Below the pieces are notes generated by a model, which was not told where the DNA came from, did not search any database, and was given only the letters and a program-made list of their open reading frames with translations. Position numbers and translations under genes: made by a program. 64,000 nt of DNA, from the NCBI GenBank assembly GCA_050179685.1, contig JBFXEW010000005.1, positions 62,001 through 126,000 of the forward strand. Reading direction: 5' to 3'. Positions within the stretch are counted from its first letter, which is position 1, and each line of letters begins with the position of its first letter. The DNA is from GWE2-40-63 sp050179685. Its GTDB lineage: Bacteria; Bacteroidota; Bacteroidia; Bacteroidales; SZUA-534. Below, piece after piece: positions 43,314-52,026 of this stretch.

Positions 43314-44684
43314 CTACTTAATGGCATTGTTCAGATTTTGCATAAAACTGCGTTCCAGGTAATCGGCAAGTTTTTGGTAAGCATTAACTCCGGCTTCTGA
43401 ATAATTTAATTGAACTCCTGTTATGGGATCCAGGTTTTTAACATAGCGAAGCTGCTGCTGCTTATCGAATATTTTAATAACACCAGATAAATCGGTGTAA
43501 TACATCCTGCCGTCGCTTTTGCTGGTTTTAGTGATACTGCTGATTTCAAGAATAAAATCGGCAGCTGACTTATTTTCTGTTACCGGATAGCCCGAAATAG
43601 CAAGTAATTGCTTTACCCGGTTTTCAATTATTTTAGGTTGAAGTGAACTATTCAGATTTATTTCAGAAGTGACCACATAAAACACCGGGTTTTCAATCCG
43701 AATAGTAATTAAACCTGTAGCTTCATCCATTTTTCGAATCATTTTACGAAACATGGGATCGCTGGTCAATTGTGAGCTAAGAACCGTTAAATCGAGACTT
43801 GCTTTTAGTTGCTCCGATACCGCTTTCGACTCCATTTTGTCCATACTTCCATAGACTACTTTTCCCCAGGCATCGCTGGTTGCATTCCCATTGCGCAAGG
43901 GTTTACGGCCTAAGGTAAATACAACCGGCAAACCTTCGAGCGATTTTCCCAAATTATTCTCTACGGTAAATTGCAGTAAATTACCCGGAATTGATGATCC
44001 GTTTTTTACTTTAATTTCAGTAATGCCGGGCAAAATGCGTATATCGTTCACTGTTTTTACCAGGCCGCTTAACAACTCATTGCCTAAATAAATTGTAGTA
44101 TTATTATAGATAGTTTCGAGCGATTCGGTTAAATAAGCTTTTACAGCTTCAAGTCCCTTTACATAATTTGTAAGTGCTTCGATGTAACGAAGGTTATTTT
44201 TTGCCTGTTGCGCTTTAACCAAATAATCGGTTCCCCGGCTAACTGCTTCTGCTTTTCTTTTTTCTTTTAATTCGGCATGAAGGTTTTTCGACAATCGGTA
44301 ATAAACATAATAATGCGTTGCCGATTCAAAATTATTTACCAATTCGTAACCTTCTAGTTGTTCCTGGGTAGCCATTTTAGTGGCTGCCGAAAAATCTTCG
44401 ACATAAGAACCCATAGAACTTTCGAACTGATTTAAAACACTGGTACTGCTTATGTTTAGCGATATTTCGCTGGCAAGGTCGGCTAAAGCATCGTTCTTCG
44501 CCGCCATTTGGTAAGCAGTACTTCCCGGTGTTTTCTGCGCCACACCAATACCGTTGTAATATTCGGCCGAAACTGGTTTTTGCTGTACCCAGGAGGGTAA
44601 AGTTTCAACAACAGTGACATTTTTCTGGCTTCCACAACCAAAAAGCAAAAAAGCTATTAACAAAATACTATTTCTCCGGATCAT
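43314..44684 (-). CDS. LPP20-domain lipoprotein
   Basis: 456 residues with a lipoprotein signal (lipobox LFGC, Cys about 17). Residues about 25-140 fit the LPP20 type: LPSWVQQKP, YYNGIGVAQKT, AAKNDALADLASEISLNISS. The middle part is helical and the C-terminal part has beta-strand patterns with an ITKTSKSDGRMYYTDLSGVIKIFD segment resembling domains that follow in Bacteroidota LPP20 proteins. It overlaps the preceding lipoprotein gene by 17 bases, so the two are produced together, probably at the outer membrane. Confidence 0.8.
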   Translation of the reverse strand: MIRRNSILLIAFLLFGCGSQKNVTVVETLPSWVQQKPVSAEYYNGIGVAQKTPGSTAYQMAAKNDALADLASEISLNISSTSVLNQFESSMGSYVEDFSAATKMATQEQLEGYELVNNFESATHYYVYYRLSKNLHAELKEKRKAEAVSRGTDYLVKAQQAKNNLRYIEALTNYVKGLEAVKAYLTESLETIYNNTTIYLGNELLSGLVKTVNDIRILPGITEIKVKNGSSIPGNLLQFTVENNLGKSLEGLPVVFTLGRKPLRNGNATSDAWGKVVYGSMDKMESKAVSEQLKASLDLTVLSSQLTSDPMFRKMIRKMDEATGLITIRIENPVFYVVTSEINLNSSLQPKIIENRVKQLLAISGYPVTENKSAADFILEISSITKTSKSDGRMYYTDLSGVIKIFDKQQQLRYVKNLDPITGVQLNYSEAGVNAYQKLADYLERSFMQNLNNAIK

Positions 44685-46050
44685 ATAAATTTATTTTTAA
44701 AGCTACCATATCAGCAATACTATTGGTTATCTCCTGGCTTAATTCATCCATCGATTTAATTTGTTTGCGTCCATTCAGCAAAGTGGCCAGTTCTTTGTTG
44801 TCGTTAGCATTGTCTTTTATCAAATCGGTAGCTGTATCTTTATCTTTATGCGTCCAACTTCCCTTTACCAGATTCTTAATGTCGCCATCGTAGGTTGCAT
44901 AGTTTATCTGATCGTCTATCGAAAGCGTTATCACGTCGCTTACCATAACTTCGCCGGTTTCGGCCGAGATTAATTTAAACTGAAAAGTACAATAAATGCT
45001 GTTCGACTGCAAAAATTCATTGTAATAGGTTTTGTGATAGTTGTAAGTTACTTCTTCGGGTTCACCTTCCTTTTTTTCGACAACTTTTTCTTTCAGATAT
45101 CCTTTCCTTAGATTTTTCTCAAGCTTTCCCTGATTAAAATCCACCCTGTCGAGCTGGCCGGTAAGCAGCGCTTTAACACCGTACATTTTACCAGCTTTTG
45201 CACTTACGTCGCTGTCCACTTTTCCTTCAAGCGTCAGTAATTGCTCGTTTTTAATGTGTTGGGTATTGCTCCGGTCAATCAATTTTATAAAGGGCGATTT
45301 ACTTCCAATTAAACGTTGCTCAACCTTACTCTGAATAGTTGCCGAAAACCGGGGATCCCTGCTTTTATTGGCAAAATCGACCAAAGCTATGGTAATTAAG
45401 GCTTGATTTAAAGCTTTTTCCGAAAGTTCTTTGGTGTCTTTATAATTGGGTAGTTTATCCAGAATTTTTTTAAAAGAATAATACGCACTCCGGTATTTTT
45501 GAATCAACATAAACTCTTTGCCCTTGCGATAAATGGGCTCGTAATGCGCTGTTTTCAATAAAACGGCAGCATCCTGATAATAAGGCTCAATAAAAAGTAT
45601 CTCATTTAAGATAGTTTCGGCTCTTACAAACTCTTCGTCAACCAAAAACAGGTAGGCTTCGTTATAGCGGCTTTCCAGATAAATTTTCTTCACCTCGTCG
45701 TAATAATCTTTGTAATGCGAGGGAAAAACCAATTCAACTCCTGTATTTAACACGGTATTATAATAATCCTTACTTTCGATGTATTTATATACGGCTTCTT
45801 TCGACTCATCGGCATTGTAATGATTTAAAAAAGCACCCAGCTTTTTATCAAGGGTAAGCTGTGCATTTCTTTTTAAGCCAATGGTTGCTTCAACGTTTTT
45901 GGAGTTCTTTATAACTGAAGCCAAATACATTTCGGCGGCCTTTTCGTAATATCCGGATTTTTCAAACTCGGCACCTTTTTTTGCATAGCGTTTCGATGCG
46001 CAACCGGCAAGCATCAATAAAGCCAGTATTATGAATCCTGTTTTTTTCAT
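44668..46050 (-). CDS. TPR-like lipoprotein with a CsgG-like domain
   Basis: 460 residues from ATG 46050, with lipobox LAGC. The first half has TPR-like helical repeats (KGAEFEKSGYYEKAAEMYLASV, NEAYLFLVDEEFVRAETILNEIL, KGKEFMLIQKYRSAYYSFKKIL). The second half, from ALITIALVDFANKSRDPRF on, resembles the CsgG/curli-assembly-like fold: LIDRSNTQHIKNEQ and GVKALLTGQLDRVDF. It could form or support an outer-membrane secretion assembly with its LPP20 partner. Single-gene CsgG proteins are shorter and lack the TPRs. Confidence 0.75.
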   Translation of the reverse strand: MKKTGFIILALLMLAGCASKRYAKKGAEFEKSGYYEKAAEMYLASVIKNSKNVEATIGLKRNAQLTLDKKLGAFLNHYNADESKEAVYKYIESKDYYNTVLNTGVELVFPSHYKDYYDEVKKIYLESRYNEAYLFLVDEEFVRAETILNEILFIEPYYQDAAVLLKTAHYEPIYRKGKEFMLIQKYRSAYYSFKKILDKLPNYKDTKELSEKALNQALITIALVDFANKSRDPRFSATIQSKVEQRLIGSKSPFIKLIDRSNTQHIKNEQLLTLEGKVDSDVSAKAGKMYGVKALLTGQLDRVDFNQGKLEKNLRKGYLKEKVVEKKEGEPEEVTYNYHKTYYNEFLQSNSIYCTFQFKLISAETGEVMVSDVITLSIDDQINYATYDGDIKNLVKGSWTHKDKDTATDLIKDNANDNKELATLLNGRKQIKSMDELSQEITNSIADMVALKINLYDPEK

Positions 46051-46219
46051 CAAACTTACGTTTTTGAACCTAATAAATGCGATAATTAATTTTTACAACA
46101 ATGCCTTTTGAGAACATTTAAATTGAGTGTTTAAATTCAATTGCATCAAAGATAAAAATATTATTTTGTTGTGCTAAATTACAGCAAGGCTTGTATCTTT
46201 AAGAAAAACAAAAAGGCTT

Positions 46220-47038
46220 ATGAATGTGGTTGACGTTGTGGCTTTCGATTTGGATGGTACTTTACTGAACGATGAGCGTCAGGTTAGTGAAACAGATTAT
46301 AATTTGCTTGAAACCCTGGGACAAAACGGTGTTTTACGCGTTGCCGCTACCGGTCGCAATTTGTTCTCGCTGAATCGGGTTTTAGCACCCGATTTCCCCA
46401 TGGATTATGCTATATTTTCATCGGGTGCTGGAATCATGAACTGGAAAACCAAAGAAATTTTACATACAGAACATTTAACCAAAACAGAAATTGACCGAAT
46501 TATTAAAATACTCGATTCGTTTGAATTGAATTATTCTTTACATCAATGCATTCCCAACAATCACCATTTGTATTTGCATGCGCCCCATCCCCTGGCTCAC
46601 GATTTGCTGAACTACACCGCTGCGTACCAGCCGTATGTTGAACCCATAAATTTTAACAAACTTCCCGAACAGGCTACTCAGTTTATTGTTTTACTAAACA
46701 GTCATGTTTCGCTGTTCGATACCTTAAAATCAAAAATGAACTTTGTGAAAACCATATTAACCACCTCACCTGTCGATAAAAAAACAATGTGGCTCGAGGT
46801 TTTTAATCAAGGGGTCTCAAAAGCCAACGGTTTAAAATGGCTGTGTAGTCATATTAATATTAATAATCCCTTAATTATGGCCATTGGTAACGATTATAAT
46901 GATGAAGAATTACTTCACCATTCGAATTTTAGTTTTGTTGTGGCCAATGCTCCGGCAGATTTAAAAGACAAGTTTACCGTTGTAGCCAATAATAATAACA
47001 ATGGATTAAGCGAAGCCTGGAATAAAATTTCAAATTGA
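46220..47038 (+). CDS. Cof-type HAD-IIB hydrolase
   Basis: 272 residues. HAD motif I is VVAFDLDGTLLNDE (two catalytic aspartates), motif II is in RVAATGRN, and motif IV is AIGNDYNDEELLHHSNFSFVVANAP. A C2B cap separates motifs II and III. These enzymes dephosphorylate sugar phosphates, FMN precursors or pyridoxal phosphate; the substrate here is unknown. Located upstream of the RelA/SpoT gene. Confidence 0.9.
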   Translation: MNVVDVVAFDLDGTLLNDERQVSETDYNLLETLGQNGVLRVAATGRNLFSLNRVLAPDFPMDYAIFSSGAGIMNWKTKEILHTEHLTKTEIDRIIKILDSFELNYSLHQCIPNNHHLYLHAPHPLAHDLLNYTAAYQPYVEPINFNKLPEQATQFIVLLNSHVSLFDTLKSKMNFVKTILTTSPVDKKTMWLEVFNQGVSKANGLKWLCSHININNPLIMAIGNDYNDEELLHHSNFSFVVANAPADLKDKFTVVANNNNNGLSEAWNKISN

Positions 47039-47078
47039 AACTTCAAGAAGGAAATCTTTTATAATTATCATTGTTTTA

Positions 47079-47086
47079 TATTTTTG
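47079..47086 (+). promoter_or_regulatory. Possible -7 box of the RelA/SpoT gene
   Basis: TATTTTTG, matching TAnnTTTG, 23 bases before the ATG. No clear -33 TTTG at the usual distance. Confidence 0.4.
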
Positions 47087-47109
47087 CAACATAAAATCAT
47101 AAGATAACA

Positions 47110-49311
47110 ATGAAGACAAACCTAAGCCATACAGACAGCAGCGATGAGCTATTTCAAAGTTTATTAAACACATGCAATAACTTATTGGATGCTAACGACT
47201 GTCCTGAAATTGAAACCGCTTATGAGTTTATTAAATCGTTAACCCAAAACAAGCTTCGGGCATCGGGCGAGCCCTACATCAATCATTCACTTCGGGTTGC
47301 CCAGATTATTGTTCAGGAAATAAACCTGGGAACACAAACCATAATTGCAGCCTTGGTTCACGATGTTATTAAAGATGGTTTAACCGATGAAGCTACCATC
47401 GCCAAAAAGTTTGGACAAGAGGTTTTAAGTCTGGTAAATGGATTAAATAAAATAAGCAGTTTATATACCGAAAAATTATCACTGAACTCCGAAAACTTTA
47501 TTGCTCTTTTACTTACTATAAATAAAGATGTGCGAATTATTCTGCTGAAACTGGCCGATCGGCTGGACAATATTCGCAAAATCAAAAATTTTTCGGCCGA
47601 AAAACAAGAAAAGATTGCCAACGAAACCCGTCTTTTGTATGCTCCCATTGCCCACCGGCTGGGCTTGTATCATATTAAAAGTGAATTGGAAGACACTTCG
47701 TTAAGGCATCTCGACTCCGAGGCATATTTTAACATTGCCCGAATGTTAAAAGACACCAAAAAAGACCGGGAAGTTTATATCGAAAAATTCTCGGAGCCCA
47801 TAAGAAAACTACTCGACGAAAAAGGAGTCGATTACGAAATAAAAGGTCGTCCAAAAACGGTAAATTCCATTTATGGGAAAATTGTAAAAAAGAAAATCGA
47901 TATTTCTGAGATTTTCGATTTGTTTGCCATTCGCATCATACTAAATAATATTCCCAAAGAACAGGAAAAAGAAGCCTGCTGGAATATTTACAGTTTGGTA
48001 ACCAATATTTACACTCCAAATCCCAGCCGCCTGCGCGACTGGATTTCGACCCCCCGCCCCAGTGGATACGAATCGCTGCACACTACCGTAATTGGTCCTG
48101 ATAAACATTGGGTTGAAATTCAAATCAGAACCCGCCGGATGGACGAAGTTGCCGAAAAGGGTGACGCCGCACACTGGAAATACAAAGAATCGGGAAAAGC
48201 CGAATCGGACGAAGAATGGTTGCGTAATATTCGTGAAGTATTGGAAAATAAAGACCCCGATGCCATTGATGAATTTCAGAACAAAAAGCAAACTACAGAG
48301 AACGCCGAAATATTTGTTTTTACCCCATTGGGCGATATTAAAAAATTGCGTGAGGGAGCCACAATTCTCGATTTTGCCTATTCGGTTCATAGCAATCTTG
48401 GAAACAAATGTACCGGTGCCCGGGTAAATGAAAAAATAGTTCCGTTAAAATACAAACTTAAAAACGGCGATACCGTTGAGATTATTACCTCAAAAAATCA
48501 GCGTCCGCGACTTGAATGGCTTAATTTGGTTGAGAGTAACCGAACCAAAGCACGAATCAGAAGAGCCATAAACGAAAGCGAGTTTAAACAGGCCGAGGTT
48601 GGAAAAGAAATGCTGGAGCGCAAAGTATCGCAATTGAAACTGGAATTCAACGATCAGATTATACTAAAAATGATCAATCAGTTTAAATACAAGCGCGCGC
48701 TCGACTTTTACCAGGATATTGCCGACGACAAAATTGATTTAAGCCTGGTGAAAGAATACCTGAGCAATCTGAAAAAGGAAGATGAACCTAAAATTGCAGA
48801 AGCTCCAGAGGCCAGTGCTGTTGAATTTATTCCTCACAAAAACACATCGAACGATTTACTGATTATCGATCAGAATTTACTCAACATCGACTATAAACTG
48901 GCCAAATGTTGCCGTCCCATTCCCGGCGACCCCATCTTTGGTTTTGTAACTGTTGACCGGGGAATTCAAATTCACCGTAAAAACTGTCCCAACGCAAAAG
49001 ACCTGTTTAAACGCTACAATTATCGGATTGTACGCGCCAGTTGGACCGACGAAAGTAAAGACGCTTCGTTTTTGGCTGAGATTATTGTTACCGGTGTCGA
49101 TAAAATTGGTATCATCAATCACATTTCCGAAGTTATTTCAAAAGATCATCAGGTGAATATGCGTTCGCTGGCCATTAACACCAAAGATGGCATTTTCCAA
49201 GGTTTCATAACCGTTTTTGTGAACAGTTTATGGCATTTGGATGCGCTTTTGGTAAACATCAATAAAATTAAAGGCGTGCTAAAAGCCGAACGACTCGATA
49301 AAACTACCTGA
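47110..49311 (+). CDS. RelA/SpoT homologue, (p)ppGpp synthetase with altered hydrolase motif
   Basis: 733 residues in long-RSH order: HD hydrolase (about 30-190), synthetase (about 235-360), TGS (about 395-460), helical region, zinc-finger/CC-like part with DYKLAKCCRPIPGD and a C-terminal ACT domain. Synthetase motifs look intact (GRPKTVNSIYGKI, IFDLFAIRII, SGYESLHTTV, VEIQIRT). In the hydrolase site R, H and HD are present, but HDVIKD (84-89) has Lys88 where bifunctional enzymes have Glu, so ppGpp hydrolysis may be weak or lost. Many Bacteroidota have two RSH proteins, and this may be the synthesis-biased one. A likely -7 box is at 47079. Confidence 0.92.
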   Translation: MKTNLSHTDSSDELFQSLLNTCNNLLDANDCPEIETAYEFIKSLTQNKLRASGEPYINHSLRVAQIIVQEINLGTQTIIAALVHDVIKDGLTDEATIAKKFGQEVLSLVNGLNKISSLYTEKLSLNSENFIALLLTINKDVRIILLKLADRLDNIRKIKNFSAEKQEKIANETRLLYAPIAHRLGLYHIKSELEDTSLRHLDSEAYFNIARMLKDTKKDREVYIEKFSEPIRKLLDEKGVDYEIKGRPKTVNSIYGKIVKKKIDISEIFDLFAIRIILNNIPKEQEKEACWNIYSLVTNIYTPNPSRLRDWISTPRPSGYESLHTTVIGPDKHWVEIQIRTRRMDEVAEKGDAAHWKYKESGKAESDEEWLRNIREVLENKDPDAIDEFQNKKQTTENAEIFVFTPLGDIKKLREGATILDFAYSVHSNLGNKCTGARVNEKIVPLKYKLKNGDTVEIITSKNQRPRLEWLNLVESNRTKARIRRAINESEFKQAEVGKEMLERKVSQLKLEFNDQIILKMINQFKYKRALDFYQDIADDKIDLSLVKEYLSNLKKEDEPKIAEAPEASAVEFIPHKNTSNDLLIIDQNLLNIDYKLAKCCRPIPGDPIFGFVTVDRGIQIHRKNCPNAKDLFKRYNYRIVRASWTDESKDASFLAEIIVTGVDKIGIINHISEVISKDHQVNMRSLAINTKDGIFQGFITVFVNSLWHLDALLVNINKIKGVLKAERLDKTT

Positions 49312-49944
49312 TTAAGGAATTCGCATAAATTTATGCGACTGCAACGAAACCATCCACTCCGGATGGTTTTTTGCGTATTCAACAATTTTACCAATGTTTA
49401 CCGAATAGCGGCTCCACTCGGGCTGCAAATAACGCAAACAATCCTTACCAATTCGTTCGGCACATTGTTCTGCCCAATCCATATCGGCATCTTCGTAAAT
49501 AATAACTTTTAATTCGTTGGCCCGGGCATAAATTTCTGGAGTTGGGTGCATGTTTCGCTTGGGCGAAAGACAAATCCAGTCCCAGGTACCCGTTAGCGGA
49601 TAAGCACCCGAAGTTTCGATAAAAGTTTCGATTTTATGTTCCTTTAGCGCATCGCATAAAGGATCCAGATTATAAAGCGAAGGTTCACCGCCGGTAACCA
49701 CCACTGCCTTTGCCGGCGTGGCCAGTACACTTTGAACTATTTCTTCAACAGGAACCAATTTATGGATATCGGGACTCCACGACATTTTTGAATCACACCA
49801 TCGGCAACCAATATCGCATCCGCCAATACGAATAAAATAAGCAGCTTTTCCTGTATGATAACCTTCGCCCTGAAGCGTATAAAATTGTTCAACAAGAGGC
49901 AAGAACTTTCCTTCCCCTCTTCCCGGCAACTGATCTCTTTCCAA
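49312..49944 (-). CDS. queE: QueE, 7-carboxy-7-deazaguanine synthase
   Basis: 210 residues. Radical SAM enzyme of queuosine precursor synthesis. Motifs: VEQFYTLQGEGYHTGKAAYFIRIGG, the short cluster motif CDIGCRWCD, VVVTGGEPSLYNL, and ETSGAYPLTG. The only nearby start is TTG 49944, as no ATG fits. The stop codon abuts the end of the converging RelA/SpoT gene. Other queuosine genes are not in the window. Confidence 0.93.
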   Translation of the reverse strand: MERDQLPGRGEGKFLPLVEQFYTLQGEGYHTGKAAYFIRIGGCDIGCRWCDSKMSWSPDIHKLVPVEEIVQSVLATPAKAVVVTGGEPSLYNLDPLCDALKEHKIETFIETSGAYPLTGTWDWICLSPKRNMHPTPEIYARANELKVIIYEDADMDWAEQCAERIGKDCLRYLQPEWSRYSVNIGKIVEYAKNHPEWMVSLQSHKFMRIP

Positions 49945-49968
49945 ACAAAATTATTTTAACAAATTCAA

Positions 49969-50562
49969 CTAATCTTCATCATCAATTTTTACATGTCCCC
50001 AGTTCTCTCCTTTACGGATGCGGTTTAGCTGGGTATGTGTAATTCCAAATTCCTTTGCAATTTTATAAAGTGGGTTTTTACCGCGCCTAATTTTTTTCTT
50101 CAAACGAATCACATCGGTTTCGGTAAGTTTTGCGTGGGTAATATTTCCCCTGCGATTTTCGCGTGCAAACTTAACTTTAGGATTTTGATTGTTATGCTGA
50201 TTTAATTCAGCCTGCGTGGCCCATTTCAGGTTCTCAAAATAGTTATTCAGTTTGTTGTAATCCTTATGAATAACGTATTTATGCCTTTCGGTGGGGCGTT
50301 CGCAATAAATTTTTGCCACCAAACGGTGAATCGACTCAGTTACCCTCTTTACTGATTCTTTTTCGCGCTTAAAGTTATTTACGTACTCAAATCCACTTTT
50401 GTCTTTAAATTGGTTTATGGTAGTCAAAAACTGCCAGTCATCCTTTTTTTTGTTAAAATGGCGTACGCGGCCATACGACGAGACTTCATAAATTTCATCT
50501 TGTCGAATTCCGGGAAGAGTAAAGCGTCTCCACTCCTCGTTCCAAAATTTCTCTTCTTTCAT
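49969..50562 (-). CDS. NUMOD4/HNH-type protein with C-terminal helix-turn-helix
   Basis: 197 residues. The N-terminal part is NUMOD4-like (EEWRRFTLPGIRQDEIYEVSSYGRVRHF), the middle resembles HNH_3 (IHRLVAKIYCERP, then IHKDYNKLNNYFENLKWAT) and the end is a helix-turn-helix (LKKKIRRGKNPLYKIAKEFGITHTQLNRIRKGENW). The HNH core normally reads NHxDGNKxNN; here it is IHKDYNKLNN, so nuclease activity is uncertain. Such genes are usually selfish homing endonucleases, but this one sits alone next to queE and may be a domesticated regulator. It starts 25 bases upstream of queE. Confidence 0.8.
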   Translation of the reverse strand: MKEEKFWNEEWRRFTLPGIRQDEIYEVSSYGRVRHFNKKKDDWQFLTTINQFKDKSGFEYVNNFKREKESVKRVTESIHRLVAKIYCERPTERHKYVIHKDYNKLNNYFENLKWATQAELNQHNNQNPKVKFARENRRGNITHAKLTETDVIRLKKKIRRGKNPLYKIAKEFGITHTQLNRIRKGENWGHVKIDDED

Positions 50563-50776
50563 AATGGTTTAAATAATTGAATCCTTTTAATACATCCCTT
50601 GCACAAAAATACACTTTTTATATACAAATACAAATGGTTCAAAAACTAAGCATCATGAAAACCTCTTAAAATCAAAAAATTGACAGCTATACCCACCAAC
50701 GGCAGGATAAATATTTTTGAGTATTGCAAGAACTTATTTAAAAATATTGGTTAGTTTTGCTCAAAATTTTAAAATT

Positions 50777-51019
50777 ATGGAAACTATATCAACCGTAATA
50801 TTGGGAATTCTGGGAGGTCAAGAGATTATACTCATTGTTCTGGCTATTTTAATCTTATTCGGAGGCCGTAAAATTCCTGAACTTATGAAAGGTCTTGGAA
50901 AAGGTATCAAAGAATTTAAACAGGCAACCAGTGAAAGTGGTGTTGGTGAAGATATTAAAGACATTAAGAAAGAAATAAACTCAGTTAAAAACGACATTAG
51001 CGATAGCGCAAAGCTTTAA
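50777..51019 (+). CDS. tatA: TatA/E twin-arginine translocase subunit (80 residues)
   Basis: ATG 50777 gives METISTVILGILGGQEIILIVLAILILFGGRKIPELMKGLGKGIKEFKQ, a complete TatA: one membrane helix, hinge, amphipathic helix, then a charged tail. The longer frame from 50717 is not needed. The tatC gene follows after 6 bases. Similar over its first 48 residues to the TatA at 42725-42901 but with a longer tail. Confidence 0.94.
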   Translation: METISTVILGILGGQEIILIVLAILILFGGRKIPELMKGLGKGIKEFKQATSESGVGEDIKDIKKEINSVKNDISDSAKL

Positions 51020-51025
51020 TTGCCG

Positions 51026-51841
51026 ATGGAACAAAAAAGCAGCAATGTTGAGATGACTTTTTGGGACCACGTGGAGGAACTCCGCTGGGTGATTATCCGA
51101 TCTTTACTGGGAGTCAGTATCATAAGCGTTGTTGCTTTTTTAAATAAGAATATTGTTTTTAATAAAGTTTTCCTGGCCCCAAAAGAGCCCTGGTTTATTA
51201 CCAACAGGGCGCTGTGCAAATTGGGCGAATTGCTTGATTCTTCGGTTCTTTGTTTAAACCAAACCAGCCTCGAAATTATCAACATTAAACTGGCCGGACA
51301 GTTTACTACCCACTTATTTACCTCGTTTGCTGTGGGTATTTTTGTGGCTTCGCCTTACATTATTTTTGAATTCTGGCGCTTTGTACGTCCCGCACTGCGT
51401 CCCAATGAGAAAAGACACAGCCGCGGAGCCGTTTTAATCAGTTCCCTGCTTTTTATTACCGGAGTACTTTTTGCCTACTATTTAATTGTTCCCTTAACCA
51501 TTAATTTTTTAGGGAACTATCAGGTTAGCGACCAGGTTTCAAACACCATAGCACTCAGCTCCTACCTGAGCAATGTGGTTTCGGTAAGTTTATCGGTAGG
51601 TATTATCTTCGAAGTTCCCATACTGATTTATTTTTTAACCAAAACGGGTATTGTCACCCCAACTTTTCTGCGTAAAAGCCGGAAAATAATTATTGTAATA
51701 CTATTGATAATAAGTGCAATTATTACCCCTCCCGATTTAATCAGTCAAATATTGGTTTGTATTCCCCTGTTCTTTTTGTATGAATTAAGTATTCGCATTT
51801 CGCAACGCGTTTACCGTAAGAATTTTATGCCCGCTAAATAA
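51026..51841 (+). CDS. tatC: TatC, Sec-independent (Tat) translocase subunit
   Basis: 271 residues with six membrane helices. TatC motifs: MTFWDHVEELRWVIIRSL at the N terminus, FVRPALRPNEKRH after the third helix and the long periplasmic loop before it. It recognises twin-arginine signal peptides and recruits TatA. No tatB is evident, consistent with a minimal TatAC system. Start ATG 51026 lies directly after tatA. Confidence 0.94.
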   Translation: MEQKSSNVEMTFWDHVEELRWVIIRSLLGVSIISVVAFLNKNIVFNKVFLAPKEPWFITNRALCKLGELLDSSVLCLNQTSLEIINIKLAGQFTTHLFTSFAVGIFVASPYIIFEFWRFVRPALRPNEKRHSRGAVLISSLLFITGVLFAYYLIVPLTINFLGNYQVSDQVSNTIALSSYLSNVVSVSLSVGIIFEVPILIYFLTKTGIVTPTFLRKSRKIIIVILLIISAIITPPDLISQILVCIPLFFLYELSIRISQRVYRKNFMPAK

Positions 51842-52026
51842 TCCATCTTTTTTCCTTAACTTTGATTGGCTTTCTTTAATACGATTACCCATGAGGGGTA
51901 ATTTGACGTTACTATACGAGTGCCGGAGCAATGATACTAACTTGTTCCAAAAGGATTTATGATAAGAACTTGAAGTCGAAAATATGGTTTTACCAAATTC
52001 AGAAAAAATTCAAATCATAAGCTATC

